Both the position numbers and the translations under genes were made by a program. Positions 18,791-30,373 of a stretch of 64,000 nt of DNA are shown here, one piece after another. How positions within the stretch are numbered: position 1 is the first letter of the stretch; every line of letters begins with the position of its first letter. Below the pieces are notes generated by a model. The model had not been told where the DNA came from. It searched no databases and worked only from the letters and a program-made list of their open reading frames with translations. Origin of the DNA: Amycolatopsis thermoflava N1165. Its GTDB lineage: Bacteria > Actinomycetota > Actinomycetes > Mycobacteriales > Pseudonocardiaceae. The DNA lies in assembly GCF_000473265.1 (NCBI RefSeq), contig NZ_KI421511.1, positions 5,120,446 through 5,184,445 of the forward strand. The letters are read 5' to 3'.

Positions 18791-18811
18791 GGAGGCCCGA
18801 GATGGGCCTCC
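18791..18811 (-). terminator. Hairpin between rpsQ and rplN
   Basis: There is an 8-bp perfect stem (18791-18798 with 18804-18811, ggaggccc) directly after the rpsQ stop. It is a likely terminator or attenuator at the end of the S10 operon; no T run follows on the transcribed strand. Confidence 0.5.
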
Positions 18812-18813
18812 GA

Positions 18814-19119
18814 TTACTTGGCCTTCTCCACGATCCGCACGAGCCGCCACCGCTTGGTGGCCGAGGTCGGGCGGGTCTCCATGAGGATCACGCGGTCACC
18901 GATGCCGGCGGTGTTCTCCTCGTCGTGCGCCTTCACCTTGCTGGTGGAGCGGAGAACCTTGCCGTAGCGGCGGTGCTTCTTGCGGTCCTCGAGCTCGACC
19001 ACGATCGTCTTGTCCATCTTGTCCGAGACGACGTAGCCCTCACGGACCTTGCGGTAGTTGCGACCGGATTCGGCGCTCTGCACCGGCTGCGCGGCGAGCT
19101 CTGGGGTCTGCTCACTCAT
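18814..19119 (-). CDS. rpsQ: 30S ribosomal protein S17 (uS17)
   Basis: This is a 101-aa OB-fold 16S rRNA binder. After ~20 residues of polar extension ([20 protein letters not shown]) the family domain starts [20 protein letters not shown]. It overlaps rpmC by TGATG. Confidence 0.97.
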   Translation of the reverse strand: MSEQTPELAAQPVQSAESGRNYRKVREGYVVSDKMDKTIVVELEDRKKHRRYGKVLRSTSKVKAHDEENTAGIGDRVILMETRPTSATKRWRLVRIVEKAK

Positions 19120-19366
19120 CAGGCAGCACCTTCTTCATTCTCGGCGTCGGGGGAAACGGACAGGCCGAGCTCGCGCTCCCGCATCACCGTGTAGATCCGA
19201 GCGATGTCGGCACGGACGGTGCGGAGGCGGCGGTTGTTGTCCAGCTGCCCGGTGGCCATCTGGAAGCGGAGGTTGAACAGCTCCTCCTTGGCTTCCTTCA
19301 GGCGCAGCACGAGCTCCTCGTTGGTGAGCTCACGCAGCTCTGCGGCGGCGACACCTGCCTGCGCCA

Positions 19367-19367
<1 letters not shown>
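19119..19367 (-). CDS. rpmC: 50S ribosomal protein L29 (uL29)
   Basis: This 82-aa helical protein sits at the tunnel exit. [20 protein letters not shown] and [14 protein letters not shown] are family blocks, followed by a short acidic tail. It overlaps rplP and rpsQ by TGATG junctions. Confidence 0.97.
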
Positions 19368-19786
<419 letters not shown>

Positions 19787-19789
19787 GCC

Positions 19790-20635
19790 TCAGCCCTCCG
19801 TCTTCTCGGCCGCGTCCGGCGAACCCTGCGCGGGCGCCTCGCTGGTCGCGACATCCGTGTCGGCCTTCGCGGCGGCAGCGGCGCGGCCGGCTTCGGTCGA
19901 GGTCGGCGTCGTGCCCTGGGCGCCGGAACGGCGCGGGCGCGACGGACGCTCCCGGCGCGGACGCTCGTTGGCGGCCGCGGCGTCCCGCTCGGCCTTGGCC
20001 TTCAGGCCGCCGACCAGGTCACCCTTGTAGATCCACACCTTCACGCCGATGCGGCCGAAGGTGGTGCGGGCCTCGAAGAAGCCGTAGTCGATGTCCGCGC
20101 GCAGCGTGTGCAGCGGGACCCGGCCGTCGCGGTAGTGCTCCGACCGCGACATCTCGGCACCGCCGAGGCGGCCGCTGCACTGCACGCGGATGCCCTTGAC
20201 CTGCGACGAGCGCATGGTCGTCTGGATCGCCTTGCGCATCGCGCGGCGGAACGCCACGCGGTTGGACAGCTGCTCGGCGACGCTCTGGGCGACCAGCTGC
20301 GCGTCGGCCTCGGGGTTCTTGACCTCGAGGATGTTCAGCTGGACCTGCTTGCCGGTCAGCTTCTCCAGCGAGCCGCGGATCCGGTCGGCCTCCGCGCCGC
20401 GGCGGCCGATCACGATGCCCGGACGCGCGGTGTGGATGTCGACCCGCACGCGGTCACGGGTGCGCTCGATCTCGACCTTGGAGATGCCGGCGCGCTCCAT
20501 GCCCGTGGACAGCAGCTTGCGGATCTTGACGTCCTCGGCCACGTACTCCGCGTACTGCTTGTCGGCGTACCAGCGCGACTTCCAGTCGGTGGTGATCCCC
20601 AGCCGGAAGCCGTGCGGGTTGATCTTCTGGCCCAC
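19790..20635 (-). CDS. rpsC: 30S ribosomal protein S3 (uS3)
   Basis: This 281-aa mRNA-entry protein with helicase activity starts at a GTG ([20 protein letters not shown]) that shares a base with the rplV stop (TAGTG). The KH domain contains [18 protein letters not shown]. The ~65-residue C-terminal extension rich in Arg, Ala and Glu is the usual actinobacterial form. Confidence 0.98.
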   Translation of the reverse strand: MGQKINPHGFRLGITTDWKSRWYADKQYAEYVAEDVKIRKLLSTGMERAGISKVEIERTRDRVRVDIHTARPGIVIGRRGAEADRIRGSLEKLTGKQVQLNILEVKNPEADAQLVAQSVAEQLSNRVAFRRAMRKAIQTTMRSSQVKGIRVQCSGRLGGAEMSRSEHYRDGRVPLHTLRADIDYGFFEARTTFGRIGVKVWIYKGDLVGGLKAKAERDAAAANERPRRERPSRPRRSGAQGTTPTSTEAGRAAAAAKADTDVATSEAPAQGSPDAAEKTEG

Positions 20636-21036
20636 TAGCGGCCACCTGCCTTCTTCTTACCGCTCTTCTTCGCTTCCGGACGCGACTCCACCTCGACCGT
20701 GATGTGGCTGGTCCGCTTCCGGATCCGGTACGCACGGCCCTGGGCGCGCGGCTGGATGCGCTTGAGGGTCGGGCCCTCGTCGGCGTACGCGTTCTTCACG
20801 AACAGCGTGTCCGGGTCCAGGTTGAGGTTGTTCTCGGCGTTGGCCACGGCGCTGGCGAGCACCTTCGCCACCGGCTGGCTCGCCGCGTACGGCGAGAACC
20901 GGAGCACGGCAAGGGCTTCGGCGGCGCTAAGACCCTTGATCAGCTCGATCACCCGGCGCACCTTCGTCGGCGAGTCCCGGACGAAGCGAGCCCGCGCCAC
21001 GGCCACCTGGGCCGGAGCGGTTTCTGGGGCTGTCAT
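20635..21036 (-). CDS. rplV: 50S ribosomal protein L22 (uL22)
   Basis: This 133-aa protein lines the exit tunnel, and its beta hairpin includes the macrolide-relevant region. [20 protein letters not shown] and [20 protein letters not shown] are family blocks, with a basic [15 protein letters not shown] end. It lies 31 bp after rpsS. Confidence 0.98.
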   Translation of the reverse strand: MTAPETAPAQVAVARARFVRDSPTKVRRVIELIKGLSAAEALAVLRFSPYAASQPVAKVLASAVANAENNLNLDPDTLFVKNAYADEGPTLKRIQPRAQGRAYRIRKRTSHITVEVESRPEAKKSGKKKAGGR

Positions 21037-21067
21037 CGCTTGCTTTCCCTAACTCTCGTGTGCCCGC

Positions 21068-21349
21068 TCAGCGGCGGCGCGACTTCCGGTCATCCTTGAC
21101 GTGACCCTTGAAGGTCCGCGTCGGAGCGAACTCGCCAAGCTTGTGGCCGACCATGGCCTCGCTGACGAACACCGGCACGTGCTTGCGGCCGTCGTGCACC
21201 GCGATGGTGTGACCCAGCATGTCCGGGATGATCGTGGACCGGCGGGACCAGGTCTTGATCACGGTCTTCTTGCCCGACTCGTTGAGCGCGTCCACCTTCT
21301 TGAGCAGGTGGTCGTCCACGAACGGGCCCTTCTTCAGGCTACGCGGCAT
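21068..21349 (-). CDS. rpsS: 30S ribosomal protein S19 (uS19)
   Basis: This 93-aa head protein pairs with S13. [20 protein letters not shown] and [20 protein letters not shown] are family signatures. It lies 18 bp after rplB. Confidence 0.98.
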   Translation of the reverse strand: MPRSLKKGPFVDDHLLKKVDALNESGKKTVIKTWSRRSTIIPDMLGHTIAVHDGRKHVPVFVSEAMVGHKLGEFAPTRTFKGHVKDDRKSRRR

Positions 21350-21367
21350 GTTGTCTTACCTCCCTGC

Positions 21368-22201
21368 TCAGCGCTTCTTGCCGGTACGCCGGCGGCGGAC
21401 GATCAGTGCGTCGGACGGCTTGCGGCGGCGGGTGCGGCCCTCCGGCTTGCCGTTCGGGTTCACCGGGTGGCGACCACCCGAGGTCTTGCCCTCACCACCA
21501 CCGTGCGGGTGGTCGACCGGGTTCATCACGACACCACGGACGGTCGGGCGCTTGCCGCGCCAGCGGTTGCGGCCCGCCTTGCCCCAGTTGATGTTCTGGT
21601 GCTCGGAGTTGCCGACCTCGCCGACGGTGGCGCGGTTGCGCACGTCCACGTTGCGGATTTCGCCCGAGGGCATCCGCAGCTGGGCGTACGGGCCGTCCTT
21701 GGCGACCAGCTGCACGCGGGCGCCGGCGGAGCGGGCGATCTTCGCGCCGCCACCGGGACGCAGCTCGATGGCGTGCACCACGGTGCCGACCGGGATGTTG
21801 CGCAGCGGCAGGTTGTTGCCCGGCTTGATGTCGGCGCGCGGGCCGGCTTCCACCGTGTCGCCCTGCTTGAGCTTGTCCGGCGCGATGATGTAGCGCTTCT
21901 CGCCGTCCGCGTAGTGCAGCAGCGCGATGCGGGCGGTCCGGTTGGGGTCGTACTCGATGTGCGCGACCTTGGCCGGGATGCCGTCCTTGTCGTTGCGCCG
22001 GAAGTCGATGACCCGGTAGGCCCGCTTGTGGCCGCCACCCTTGTGCCGGGTGGTGATCTTGCCCGAGGAGTTGCGGCCGCCCGACTTGCTCAGCGGGCGC
22101 AGCAGCGACTTCTCCGGCTCGGACCGGGTGATCTCGGCGAAGTCCGACACGCTCGAGCCACGGCGGCCCGGAGTCGTCGGCTTGTACTTACGAATACCCA
22201 T
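21368..22201 (-). CDS. rplB: 50S ribosomal protein L2 (uL2)
   Basis: This 277-aa protein is essential at the peptidyl-transferase centre and bridge B7b. The conserved [13 protein letters not shown] loop with its functional His is intact, and it starts [20 protein letters not shown]. It lies 15 bp after rplW. Confidence 0.99.
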   Translation of the reverse strand: MGIRKYKPTTPGRRGSSVSDFAEITRSEPEKSLLRPLSKSGGRNSSGKITTRHKGGGHKRAYRVIDFRRNDKDGIPAKVAHIEYDPNRTARIALLHYADGEKRYIIAPDKLKQGDTVEAGPRADIKPGNNLPLRNIPVGTVVHAIELRPGGGAKIARSAGARVQLVAKDGPYAQLRMPSGEIRNVDVRNRATVGEVGNSEHQNINWGKAGRNRWRGKRPTVRGVVMNPVDHPHGGGEGKTSGGRHPVNPNGKPEGRTRRRKPSDALIVRRRRTGKKR

Positions 22202-22216
22202 GACAGCTTCCGTCCC

Positions 22217-22528
22217 TTACGCGGCGGGTCCGCCGAAGATCTCGATCGGCTTGCTCTCGGCGGACAGCGTCACGACGGCGCGCTTGACGTTCTTGCGCTT
22301 GCCGAAGCCGTAGCGGGTCCGCTTGCGCTTGCCCTGCCGGTTCAGCGTGTTCACGCTGACGACCTTGACGCCGAAGATCTGCTCGACGGCGATCTTGATC
22401 TGCGTCTTGTTGGCGTCCGGCCGGACCTCGAACGTGTACTTGTGGTCCTCGAGGAGCCCGTAGGACTTCTCGGAGATCACCGGCGCGAGCACGATGTCAC
22501 GAGGGTCCGGGATGGCAACGCTGCTCAC
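22217..22528 (-). CDS. rplW: 50S ribosomal protein L23 (uL23)
   Basis: This 103-aa protein is the docking site at the tunnel exit for trigger factor and [23 protein letters not shown] is the family block. Its ATG overlaps the rplD stop (ATGA). Confidence 0.98.
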   Translation of the reverse strand: MSSVAIPDPRDIVLAPVISEKSYGLLEDHKYTFEVRPDANKTQIKIAVEQIFGVKVVSVNTLNRQGKRKRTRYGFGKRKNVKRAVVTLSAESKPIEIFGGPAA

Positions 22529-23207
22529 TGCGCTTCACTCCCTTCAACCTCGCTGGCCCGAGCCGAAGCCTTGGCCGCCTTGCCCTTGACGGGACCGGCG
22601 ATGAAGGCGTCGTACGCGGCCTTGGTGAACACCACGTCGTCGTTGACCAGCACGTCGTAGGTGTTGAGCTGGTCGGGGTTGATCAGGTGCACGTTCGGCA
22701 GGTTGCGGGCCGACAGCCAGCCCTGCTCGTCCTCGCGGTGCAGCACGACCAGCAGGCGCTTGGCCTGGGTCACGGCGGCGAGGACCTTCTTCGCCTCCTT
22801 GGTGCTGGGCTTCTCGCCCGACACCAGCTCGGTGATGACGTGCACCTGGCCGGCGCGCGCCCGGTCGGAGAGGGCGCCACGCAGGGCAGCGGCCTTCATC
22901 TTCTTCGGGGTGCGCTGGGTGTAGTCGCGCGGCGTGGGGCCGTGGACGGTGCCACCGCCGGCGAACTGCGGGGCGCGGGTCGAACCCTGGCGGGCGCGGC
23001 CGGTGCCCTTCTGGCGGTACGGCTTCTTGCCGCCACCGGAGACCTCGCCGCGGGTCTTCGTGTCGTGCGTGCCCTGGCGCGCGGCGGCCTGCTGGGCCAC
23101 CACGACCTGGTGCATCAGCGGCACGTTGGCCTGCACGTCGAAGATCTCGGCGGGGAGCTCGACGGTGCCCTCGGCGCTGCCGGCCGGGGTCTTCAGCTCG
23201 ACGCTGG

Positions 23208-23211
<4 letters not shown>
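22525..23211 (-). CDS. rplD: 50S ribosomal protein L4 (uL4)
   Basis: This 228-aa protein extends a loop into the exit tunnel ([20 protein letters not shown]). In E. coli it also represses the S10 operon. It overlaps rplC upstream (ATGA) and rplW downstream. Confidence 0.98.
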
Positions 23212-23864
<653 letters not shown>

Positions 23865-23895
23865 GAGTCTCTTATCTCCGCCGCTCGCCCAACGC

Positions 23896-24201
23896 TTACT
23901 GGATGTTGACGTCGACGCTCGCCGGGAGGTCGATGCGCATGAGCGCGTCGACCGTCTTCGGCGTCGGGTCGAGGATGTCGATCAGCCGCTTGTGCGTGCG
24001 CATCTCGAAGTGCTCGCGCGAGTCCTTGTACTTGTGCGGCGAGCGGATGACGCAGTAAACGTTCTTCTCGGTGGGCAGCGGCACAGGTCCGACGACCGAG
24101 GCGCCGGTGCGCGTCACCGTCTCGACGATCTTGCGCGCGCTGGCATCGATCGCCTCGTGGTCGTAGGCCTTGAGCCTGATGCGGATCTTCTGTCCCGCCA
24201 T
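23896..24201 (-). CDS. rpsJ: 30S ribosomal protein S10 (uS10)
   Basis: This 101-aa protein also acts in antitermination as NusE. It starts [20 protein letters not shown], and [20 protein letters not shown] is the NusB/NusG-contact region. It is the first gene of the S10 operon, with a 363-bp region between it and tuf. Confidence 0.98.
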
Positions 24202-24444
24202 GGTCGCAGCTCGTTCCTTCGTCTTGTGCCGCTATCTCTACCCGCGCATTCGCGCCGGTTTCCGCACGTCAACGCCCTCGCGTCCGATCCACGCGGTCGG
24301 GCGTGTCGCGCCCGCTGCGCAGACTGATCCCGTAGGAGGATCGTCGTCGTGCCGGTTGGTCTTCACCGCGAGACGGCCGTGCCGGCCATCTGTCGCGCCC
24401 GCGGTCTCCCCCTGGGAAACCCACGGACCAAGGCCGCTCGCGCC

Positions 24445-24480
24445 GGGGCGGCCGATTTCTCTAGAGATATCGGCCGCCCC
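24445..24480 (-). terminator. Second hairpin downstream of tuf
   Basis: Arms 24445-24456 and 24469-24480 are a perfect 12-bp stem (ggggcggccgat), and the interior contains the self-complementary tctctagaga. It may be a back-up terminator for tuf or part of the S10 leader control. Confidence 0.65.
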
Positions 24481-24523
24481 GCAACGAGCAACTCAACTAG
24501 TGTCGCACACGTGGTTCCACAAC

Positions 24524-24558
24524 CCGGCCCCGGGGTGCTATAAGCACTCCGGGGCCGG
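24524..24558 (-). terminator. Terminator after tuf
   Basis: Arms 24524-24539 and 24543-24558 are a 16-bp stem with one wobble and a 3-base loop, 6 bp past the tuf stop codon. It is GC-rich with no strong T tract, as is common in actinobacteria. Confidence 0.8.
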
Positions 24559-24564
24559 ATGGAA

Positions 24565-25758
24565 TCACTTGATGATCTTGGTGACCTGGCCCGCGCCGAC
24601 GGTCCGGCCACCCTCACGGATGGCGAACCGCAGACCCTCGTCCATGGCGACCGGCTGGATGAGCTGCACCTTGATCTCGGTGTTGTCACCCGGCATGACC
24701 ATCTCGGTGCCCTCGGGGAGGGTCACGACGCCGGTCACGTCGGTCGTGCGGAAGTAGAACTGCGGGCGGTAGTTGTTGAAGAACGGCGTGTGCCGGCCAC
24801 CCTCGTCCTTGGACAGGATGTAGACCGAGCCCTCGAACTCCGTGTGCGGAGTCGTGGTGCCGGGCTTCACGACGACCTGGCCGCGCTCGACGTCCTCGCG
24901 CTTGATGCCGCGGAGCAGCAGACCGACGTTGTCACCGGCCTGGCCCGAGTCGAGCAGCTTGCGGAACATCTCGACACCGGTGACGGTGGTCTTGGTCGAC
25001 TTCTCGCGGATACCCACGATCTCGACCTCTTCGTTGACGTTGATCTGGCCGCGCTCCACGCGACCGGTCACGACGGTGCCGCGGCCGGTGATGGTGAAGA
25101 CGTCCTCGATCGGCATCAGGAACGGCTTGTCGAGGTCACGCACCGGGTCCGGCACGTTGTCGTCGACGGCCTGCATGAGCTCGAGAACCGACTCGGCCCA
25201 CTTGGCGTCGCCCTCGAGGGCCTTGAGGCCGGAGACCTTGACCACGGGGGCGTCGTCGCCGGGGAACTCCTGCGAGGACAGCAGCTCGCGGACCTCCAGC
25301 TCGACGAGCTCGAGGATCTCCTCGTCGTCCACCATGTCGGCCTTGTTCAGGGCCACCACGATGTAGGGCACGCCGACCTGGCGGGCGAGCAGCACGTGCT
25401 CACGGGTCTGCGGCATCGGGCCGTCGGTCGCGGCGACCACCAGGATCGCGCCGTCCATCTGGGCGGCACCGGTGATCATGTTCTTGATGTAGTCCGCGTG
25501 ACCGGGGGCGTCCACGTGGGCGTAGTGACGCTTCTCGGTCTGGTACTCGACGTGCGAGATGTTGATCGTGATGCCGCGCTGCTTCTCTTCCGGCGCGTTG
25601 TCGATCTGGTCGAACGCCCGGGACTCGTTGAGCTCCGGGTACTTGTCGTGCAGAACCTTGGTGATCGCCGCGGTCAGCGTGGTCTTGCCGTGGTCGACGT
25701 GACCGATGGTCCCGATGTTGACGTGCGGCTTGCTCCGCTCGAACTTCGCCTTCGCCAC
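24565..25758 (-). CDS. tuf: Elongation factor Tu
   Basis: This 397-aa GTPase delivers aminoacyl-tRNA to the ribosome. G1 [10 protein letters not shown] lies at about 18-27, then the switch region [28 protein letters not shown] and NKAD. The length is normal and the three domains are complete. It is the only tuf copy in the window, 129 bp after fusA and followed by two hairpins. Confidence 0.99.
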   Translation of the reverse strand: MAKAKFERSKPHVNIGTIGHVDHGKTTLTAAITKVLHDKYPELNESRAFDQIDNAPEEKQRGITINISHVEYQTEKRHYAHVDAPGHADYIKNMITGAAQMDGAILVVAATDGPMPQTREHVLLARQVGVPYIVVALNKADMVDDEEILELVELEVRELLSSQEFPGDDAPVVKVSGLKALEGDAKWAESVLELMQAVDDNVPDPVRDLDKPFLMPIEDVFTITGRGTVVTGRVERGQINVNEEVEIVGIREKSTKTTVTGVEMFRKLLDSGQAGDNVGLLLRGIKREDVERGQVVVKPGTTTPHTEFEGSVYILSKDEGGRHTPFFNNYRPQFYFRTTDVTGVVTLPEGTEMVMPGDNTEIKVQLIQPVAMDEGLRFAIREGGRTVGAGQVTKIIK

Positions 25759-25887
25759 TGGAATGTCCTCCTGGACTCTTGCTTTTGCTTCACCGGACGG
25801 CGTGGCAGCCGAACGGCGATCGATCTGGTCGGTTGTGCGGACCCTAGGGGAGGCCCCTGTGCGCGCCCGCGTTGGGTGCGGAGGGGT

Positions 25888-27987
25888 TTACTCCCCCGTC
25901 GCCTTCGCGATGATCTCCTTCGCGACGTTCGAGGGAACCTCGGCGTAGGAGTCGAACGTCATCGAGTAGTTCGCCCGACCCTGGGTACGAGACCGCAGGT
26001 CGCCGACGTACCCGAACATCTCGGACAGCGGAACCAGTGCCTTCACGACTCGGGTGCCTGCCCGCTCGTCCATGGCCTGGATCTGGCCACGGCGAGAGTT
26101 GAGGTCGCCGATGACGTCACCCATGTAGTCCTCGGGGGTGGTCACCTCGACGGCCATGACCGGCTCGAGCAGAACCGGGCTGGCCTGGCGCGCGGCCTCC
26201 TTGAGCGCCATGGAACCGGCGATCTTGAAGGCCATTTCCGACGAGTCGACCTCGTGGTAAGCGCCGTCCAACAGGGTCACCTTCAGCCCGACCAGCGGGT
26301 AACCGGCGAGGACACCGTACTGCATGGCGTCCTGGGCACCGGCGTCCACCGACGGGATGTACTCGCGCGGCACGCGGCCACCGGTGACCTTGTTGTCGAA
26401 CTCGTAGAGGGCGCCGTCGCCAGTGGACAGCGGCTCCAGCTTGATGATCACGCGCGCGAACTGACCAGAACCACCGGTCTGCTTCTTGTGCGTGTACTCG
26501 TACTTCTCGACCGTGCGGCGGATCGTCTCGCGGTAGGCGACCTGCGGCTTACCGATGTTCGCCTCGACCTTGTAGTCGGACTTCATGCGGTTGACCAGCA
26601 CCTCGAGGTGCAGCTCGCCCATGCCCGCGATGATCGTCTGACCGGTCTCCTCGTCCAGCTGGACCTGGAAGGTGGGGTCCTCCTCGGCCAGCTTCTGGAT
26701 CGCGGTCGACAGCTTCTCCTGGTCGGCCTTCGTCTTGGGCTCGATGGCCACCTTGATGACCGGCTCCGGGAAGGTCATCGACTCGAGGACGATCGGGTTC
26801 TGCGGGTCGCACAGGGTGTCACCAGTCGTGGTGTCCTTCAGGCCGATGACCGCGTAGATGTGGCCGGCCTGGGCCTCGTCGACCGGGTTCTCCTTGTTGG
26901 AGTGCATCTGGAAGAGCTTCCCGATGCGCTCCTTGCGCTCCTTGGTCGAGTTGATGACCTGCGCGCCGGCGGCGACCTTGCCCGAGTACACCCGGACGTA
27001 GGTCAGCTTGCCGAAGAACGGGTGCGCGGCGATCTTGAACGCCAGCGCCGCGAACGGCTCGTCGACCGACGGCTTCCGGGACGCCGGGGTCTCACCGTCG
27101 GTGAGGGTGCCCTCGACGGCGGGGACGTCCAGCGGCGACGGCAGGTAGTCGATCACCGCGTCCAGCATGGGCTGCACGCCCTTGTTCTTGAACGCGGAGC
27201 CGCACAGCACCGGGTACGCCTCGCGGGCGACCGTCAGCTTGCGGATGCCGGCCTTGATGTCGGCCTCGGACAGCTCCTCGCCGCCGAAGTACTTCTCCAT
27301 CAGGGCGTCGTCGGTCTCCGCGACGGCCTCGATCAGCTTGTCGCGGTACTCGGCGGCCTTGTCGGCGAGGTCGGCCGGGATCTCCTCGACCTCGTAGTCC
27401 TCGCCCTTCTTGACCTCGCCCCGCCAGGTCAGCGCCTTCATGCGGACCAGGTCGATGACGCCCTGGAAGTCGCTCTCGGCGCCGATCGGCAGCTGGATGA
27501 CCAGCGGGCGAGCGCCGAGGCGCTCCTCGATGGTGCGCACGGTGAAGTAGAAGTCCGCGCCCAGCTTGTCCATCTTGTTGACGAAGCAGATGCGCGGGAC
27601 CTCGTACTTGTCGGCCTGGCGCCAGACCTGCTCGGACTGGGGCTCGACACCCTCCTTGCCGTCGAAGACGGCAACGGCACCGTCGAGCACCCGCAGCGAA
27701 CGCTCCACCTCGACGGTGAAGTCGACGTGGCCGGGGGTGTCGATGATGTTGATCTGGTGGTCGGCCCAGAAGGTGGTGGTGGCAGCCGAGGTGATGGTGA
27801 TACCCCGCTTCTGCTCCTCCTCCATCCAGTCCATCGTCGCGGCGCCGTCGTGCACCTCGCCGATCTTGTAGTTGATCCCGGTGTAGAACAGGATCCGCTC
27901 GGTGGTGGTGGTCTTACCGGCGTCGATGTGAGCCATGATGCCGATGTTGCGGACCTTGTTCAGGTCGGTCAGCACGTCGCGTGCCAC
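25888..27987 (-). CDS. fusA: Elongation factor G
   Basis: This 699-aa translocase GTPase moves tRNA and mRNA after peptide bond formation. It has [20 protein letters not shown] (G1), DTPGHVDF (G3), NKMDK (G4) and five full domains. It is in the str operon, 64 bp after rpsG. No deletion or fusion was seen. Confidence 0.99.
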   Translation of the reverse strand: MARDVLTDLNKVRNIGIMAHIDAGKTTTTERILFYTGINYKIGEVHDGAATMDWMEEEQKRGITITSAATTTFWADHQINIIDTPGHVDFTVEVERSLRVLDGAVAVFDGKEGVEPQSEQVWRQADKYEVPRICFVNKMDKLGADFYFTVRTIEERLGARPLVIQLPIGAESDFQGVIDLVRMKALTWRGEVKKGEDYEVEEIPADLADKAAEYRDKLIEAVAETDDALMEKYFGGEELSEADIKAGIRKLTVAREAYPVLCGSAFKNKGVQPMLDAVIDYLPSPLDVPAVEGTLTDGETPASRKPSVDEPFAALAFKIAAHPFFGKLTYVRVYSGKVAAGAQVINSTKERKERIGKLFQMHSNKENPVDEAQAGHIYAVIGLKDTTTGDTLCDPQNPIVLESMTFPEPVIKVAIEPKTKADQEKLSTAIQKLAEEDPTFQVQLDEETGQTIIAGMGELHLEVLVNRMKSDYKVEANIGKPQVAYRETIRRTVEKYEYTHKKQTGGSGQFARVIIKLEPLSTGDGALYEFDNKVTGGRVPREYIPSVDAGAQDAMQYGVLAGYPLVGLKVTLLDGAYHEVDSSEMAFKIAGSMALKEAARQASPVLLEPVMAVEVTTPEDYMGDVIGDLNSRRGQIQAMDERAGTRVVKALVPLSEMFGYVGDLRSRTQGRANYSMTFDSYAEVPSNVAKEIIAKATGE

Positions 27988-28051
27988 TGCACTGTTCCCC
28001 TGTCTCGAAGCTTGGGGCCCGGCCTGGCTTGTCTCGGCAGCCGGGCTACGT

Positions 28052-28522
28052 TCACCACCGGTAGTGGGCGAACGCCTTGTTGGACTCGGCCATCTTGTGG
28101 GTGTCCTCGCGGCGCTTCACGCTGGCCCCGAGGCCGTTGCTCGCATCGAGCAGCTCGTTCTGCAGGCGCTCGATCATGGTCTTCTCACGGCGGGCGCGGG
28201 AGAAGCTGACGATCCACCGCAGCGCAAGGGTCGTCGAGCGGCCCGGCTTGACCTCGATCGGCACCTGGTAGGTGGCACCACCGACGCGGCGGCTCTTCAC
28301 CTCGATGCTCGGCTTCACGTTGTCCAGCGCACGCTTCAGCGTGACGACGGGATCCGTGCCGGTCTTCTCACGGGCGCCTTCCAGCGCGCCGTAGACGATG
28401 CGCTCGGCCAGCGAGCGCTTGCCGTCGGTCAGCACCTTGTTGATCAGCTGCGTGACCAGCGGAGAACCGTAGACCGGGTCGGAGATCAGCGGCCGCTTCG
28501 GGGCCGGACCCTTGCGGGGCAT
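28052..28522 (-). CDS. rpsG: 30S ribosomal protein S7 (uS7)
   Basis: This 156-aa head protein binds the 3' domain of 16S rRNA at the E site. It starts [20 protein letters not shown] at 28522, sharing a base with the rpsL stop (TAATG). The C-terminal [20 protein letters not shown] is typical. The frame extends upstream only as an out-of-phase reading of rpsL. Confidence 0.98.
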   Translation of the reverse strand: MPRKGPAPKRPLISDPVYGSPLVTQLINKVLTDGKRSLAERIVYGALEGAREKTGTDPVVTLKRALDNVKPSIEVKSRRVGGATYQVPIEVKPGRSTTLALRWIVSFSRARREKTMIERLQNELLDASNGLGASVKRREDTHKMAESNKAFAHYRW

Positions 28523-28896
28523 TAGCTCTTCTCCTTCTTCGCGCCGTACCGGCTGCGCGCCTGCTTGCGGTTCTTCACACCCTGGGTGTCGAGCGAACCG
28601 CGGATGATCTTGTAGCGAACGCCGGGCAGGTCCTTCACACGACCACCGCGCACGAGCACCATCGAGTGCTCCTGCAGGTTGTGGCCCTCGCCCGGGATGT
28701 AGGCGGTGACCTCGATGCCGCTGGTCAGCTTGACACGCGCGACCTTGCGCAGCGCCGAGTTCGGCTTCTTGGGCGTCGTGGTGTACACGCGGGTGCACAC
28801 GCCACGCCGCTGCGGACTCCCCTTGAGGGCCGCGGTCTTCTGCTTGGCAGCCTTGTCCTGGCGGCCCTTGCGGACCAGCTGCTGGATCGTGGGCAA
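28522..28896 (-). CDS. rpsL: 30S ribosomal protein S12 (uS12)
   Basis: This 124-aa decoding-centre protein starts at a TTG (28896-28894) giving the family start [19 protein letters not shown]. The frame is open upstream but loses similarity. Both lysines linked to streptomycin resistance are wild type ([12 protein letters not shown] and [14 protein letters not shown]), so no S12-based resistance is predicted. It is the first gene of the str operon. Confidence 0.97.
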   Translation of the reverse strand: MPTIQQLVRKGRQDKAAKQKTAALKGSPQRRGVCTRVYTTTPKKPNSALRKVARVKLTSGIEVTAYIPGEGHNLQEHSMVLVRGGRVKDLPGVRYKIIRGSLDTQGVKNRKQARSRYGAKKEKS

Positions 28897-29446
28897 TGGA
28901 CCAGCCTTCTGTCGCGTCTTGCTTGTTCCGTCTTGGTCTCCCCGGCCCCCGAGGTCGGGCGTGTCGGCCCGCGTCTGGGTCTCTCGACCGCTAACGTTCC
29001 CTCGGATTTCCGTGGAGCTCCGCTTCGCCGCGGCCGTCGCCACGATGCCGGAGCATCCCCGCTTGGCCGAAAAGCACGCAGAGCGGCCCGACGCATGCCG
29101 GGCACAGTCGTCAAAGATACCCGCCCTTGCGGCAGGCGGTGGCATCGGGGGTCCCTAACGGGCTCACACCCCGGCTCCGGCGAGAAGGTGGTGTGGCGAG
29201 TCTAGCGGAAAGACGGCCGCACAGGACCGTTCCGCCAACTGTCGGGACACCGTCGGCCGGCGCGTTCGAGCAGGTCGGCGGGCATCTTCGGCATCAGTAA
29301 CAACGCCGGAATTGGCGGTGGAATTCCCGCGTGGCGAAAAGTGATCAATCGAATCGGTGAGTTCCACGGAAGCGTGCCCGGCGCACACACGGGTGGTGCA
29401 TGATCCGATACCGAAGGTGCGTAATTCACCACGGGGAGGGACCTGC
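28897..29446. other. Divergent promoter region between rpsL and the YbaB gene
   Basis: This 550-bp stretch has no supported gene. It must contain the str-operon promoter and leader (minus strand) and the promoter of the YbaB-type gene (plus strand). On the minus strand there is a -10-like TAGACT at 29204-29199 and a TTGACG at 29114-29109, but neither has a well-spaced partner. Two short minus-strand frames start here and fade into rpsL, and codon use does not support them. Confidence 0.4.
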
Positions 29447-30034
29447 ATGGCCTACGGCAGCCATGGCGACCTGGTCGAGCAGCTGCAGCAGAAGCTGCGC
29501 CGGATCGACGAGCTGAAGCAGCAGGGTGAGCAGCGGCAGGCCGCGTTCACCCGGATGAAGGACGAGATCGGCGAGCTGTCGGTCACCGTGTCCTCCCCCG
29601 ACCGGGGCGTGACGGTCGTCGCCGGGCCGGGCGGGAGCGTGCAGTCGGTGCGGGTGACCGAGGAGGCGTTGCAGGGCAGCGCGATCCAGCTGTCGTCGAC
29701 GATCACGACGACGATCCACGAGGCGGTCGCCGCGGCGGCCCGCAGGCAGGCGGCGATCGTGCAGGACGCGCTCGGGCCGTCCAGCAACGTGCTGGAGCAG
29801 GTGCTGCAGACCCAGGCGGAGGCGTTCGGCACCAGCGTGGCCGCGCTGAAGGCGACGGTCGCGGACGAGCGCCCGGTGGTGCCGCAGCGGCCCATCGACC
29901 AGGGTGCGGACTTCGCCGAGGAGGACTTCCTGGCCGAGCAGCAGCCGGCCCGCCCGGCCCGCCCGGAGGTCCGCCGCAGGCCCGCCGAGGACGACGACTT
30001 CCTGGACCCGTTCGACGAGGGTGACCGCCGGTGA
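29447..30034 (+). CDS. YbaB/EbfC-family nucleoid-associated protein
   Basis: This 195-aa protein begins MAYGSHGDLVEQLQQKLRRI after a GGGGAGGG site. The N-terminal coiled coil, followed by VTVSSPDRGVTVVAGPGGSV and a second helix, matches the YbaB/EbfC fold, which binds DNA as a dimer. After residue ~135 comes a Pro/Arg/Asp-rich tail ending DDDFLDPFDEGDRR. Its stop overlaps the next gene (GTGA). In Pseudonocardiaceae such proteins often head small ESX-substrate clusters, and the two following genes fit that. Confidence 0.8.
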   Translation: MAYGSHGDLVEQLQQKLRRIDELKQQGEQRQAAFTRMKDEIGELSVTVSSPDRGVTVVAGPGGSVQSVRVTEEALQGSAIQLSSTITTTIHEAVAAAARRQAAIVQDALGPSSNVLEQVLQTQAEAFGTSVAALKATVADERPVVPQRPIDQGADFAEEDFLAEQQPARPARPEVRRRPAEDDDFLDPFDEGDRR

Positions 30035-30372
30035 GCGGGGGCTTCTCGGTCGACGTCGGAGCGCTGCGCAAGACGGCCGCCGCGGCGGCCGCGCAGACCT
30101 CGCAGGTCAGCGCCTTGCAGCAGCAGATGCAGGACGCCGACGTGCCGCCGGTGTCGTGGGGCCTGCTCGGGCAGCCCATCGTGCACACCGTCTACCGGGA
30201 CATGCTGGGCCAGCTGAAGGACCACCTGGCGCAGATGGCCGAGGGCTACCAGGCGATCGGCGCGAAGCTGACGAAGGCCGCCGACATGTACGCCGCCATG
30301 GACGACGGCGTGGTCGCCGCGTTCCGGGACATCGGCGAAGACCTGGACGAGGCAGCCGAGGGAGTGGTCTGA
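30031..30372 (+). CDS. EspC/WXG100-like small helical protein
   Basis: This 113-aa protein is nearly all helical and starts with a GTG overlapping the upstream stop. [28 protein letters not shown], and the closing helix with MYAAMDDGVVAAFRDIGEDL resemble the EspC-like (DUF2580) secretion-associated family. It probably pairs with the downstream WXG protein as a type VII secretion substrate or chaperone; this is inference from size, helices and neighbours. Confidence 0.7.
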   Translation: MSGGFSVDVGALRKTAAAAAAQTSQVSALQQQMQDADVPPVSWGLLGQPIVHTVYRDMLGQLKDHLAQMAEGYQAIGAKLTKAADMYAAMDDGVVAAFRDIGEDLDEAAEGVV

Positions 30373-30373
30373 C

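Larger units (their letters stand above)
24202..24564. other. Intergenic region between tuf and rpsJ
   Basis: This 363-bp stretch holds two hairpins downstream of tuf (24445-24480 and 24524-24558) and, nearer rpsJ, the presumed promoter and leader of the S10 operon on the minus strand. I could not identify a convincing -35/-10 pair. A plus-strand frame of 64 codons here (24349-24543) has an AGGAGG-like site but runs through both hairpins, and I do not accept it as a gene. Confidence 0.5.

Noticed and set aside
24349..24543. 64-codon plus-strand frame with an AGGAGG-like site between tuf and rpsJ
   Set aside because: It runs through the tuf terminator hairpins, opposes the S10 leader and its codon use is not gene-like.
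24559..28209. 1216-codon open frame on the plus strand opposite tuf and fusA
   Set aside because: It is an antisense shadow created by GC-rich third positions of two unmistakable genes; no similarity or ribosome site.
28522..28896. Streptomycin-resistance substitution in S12
   Set aside because: Both resistance-related lysines are wild type.
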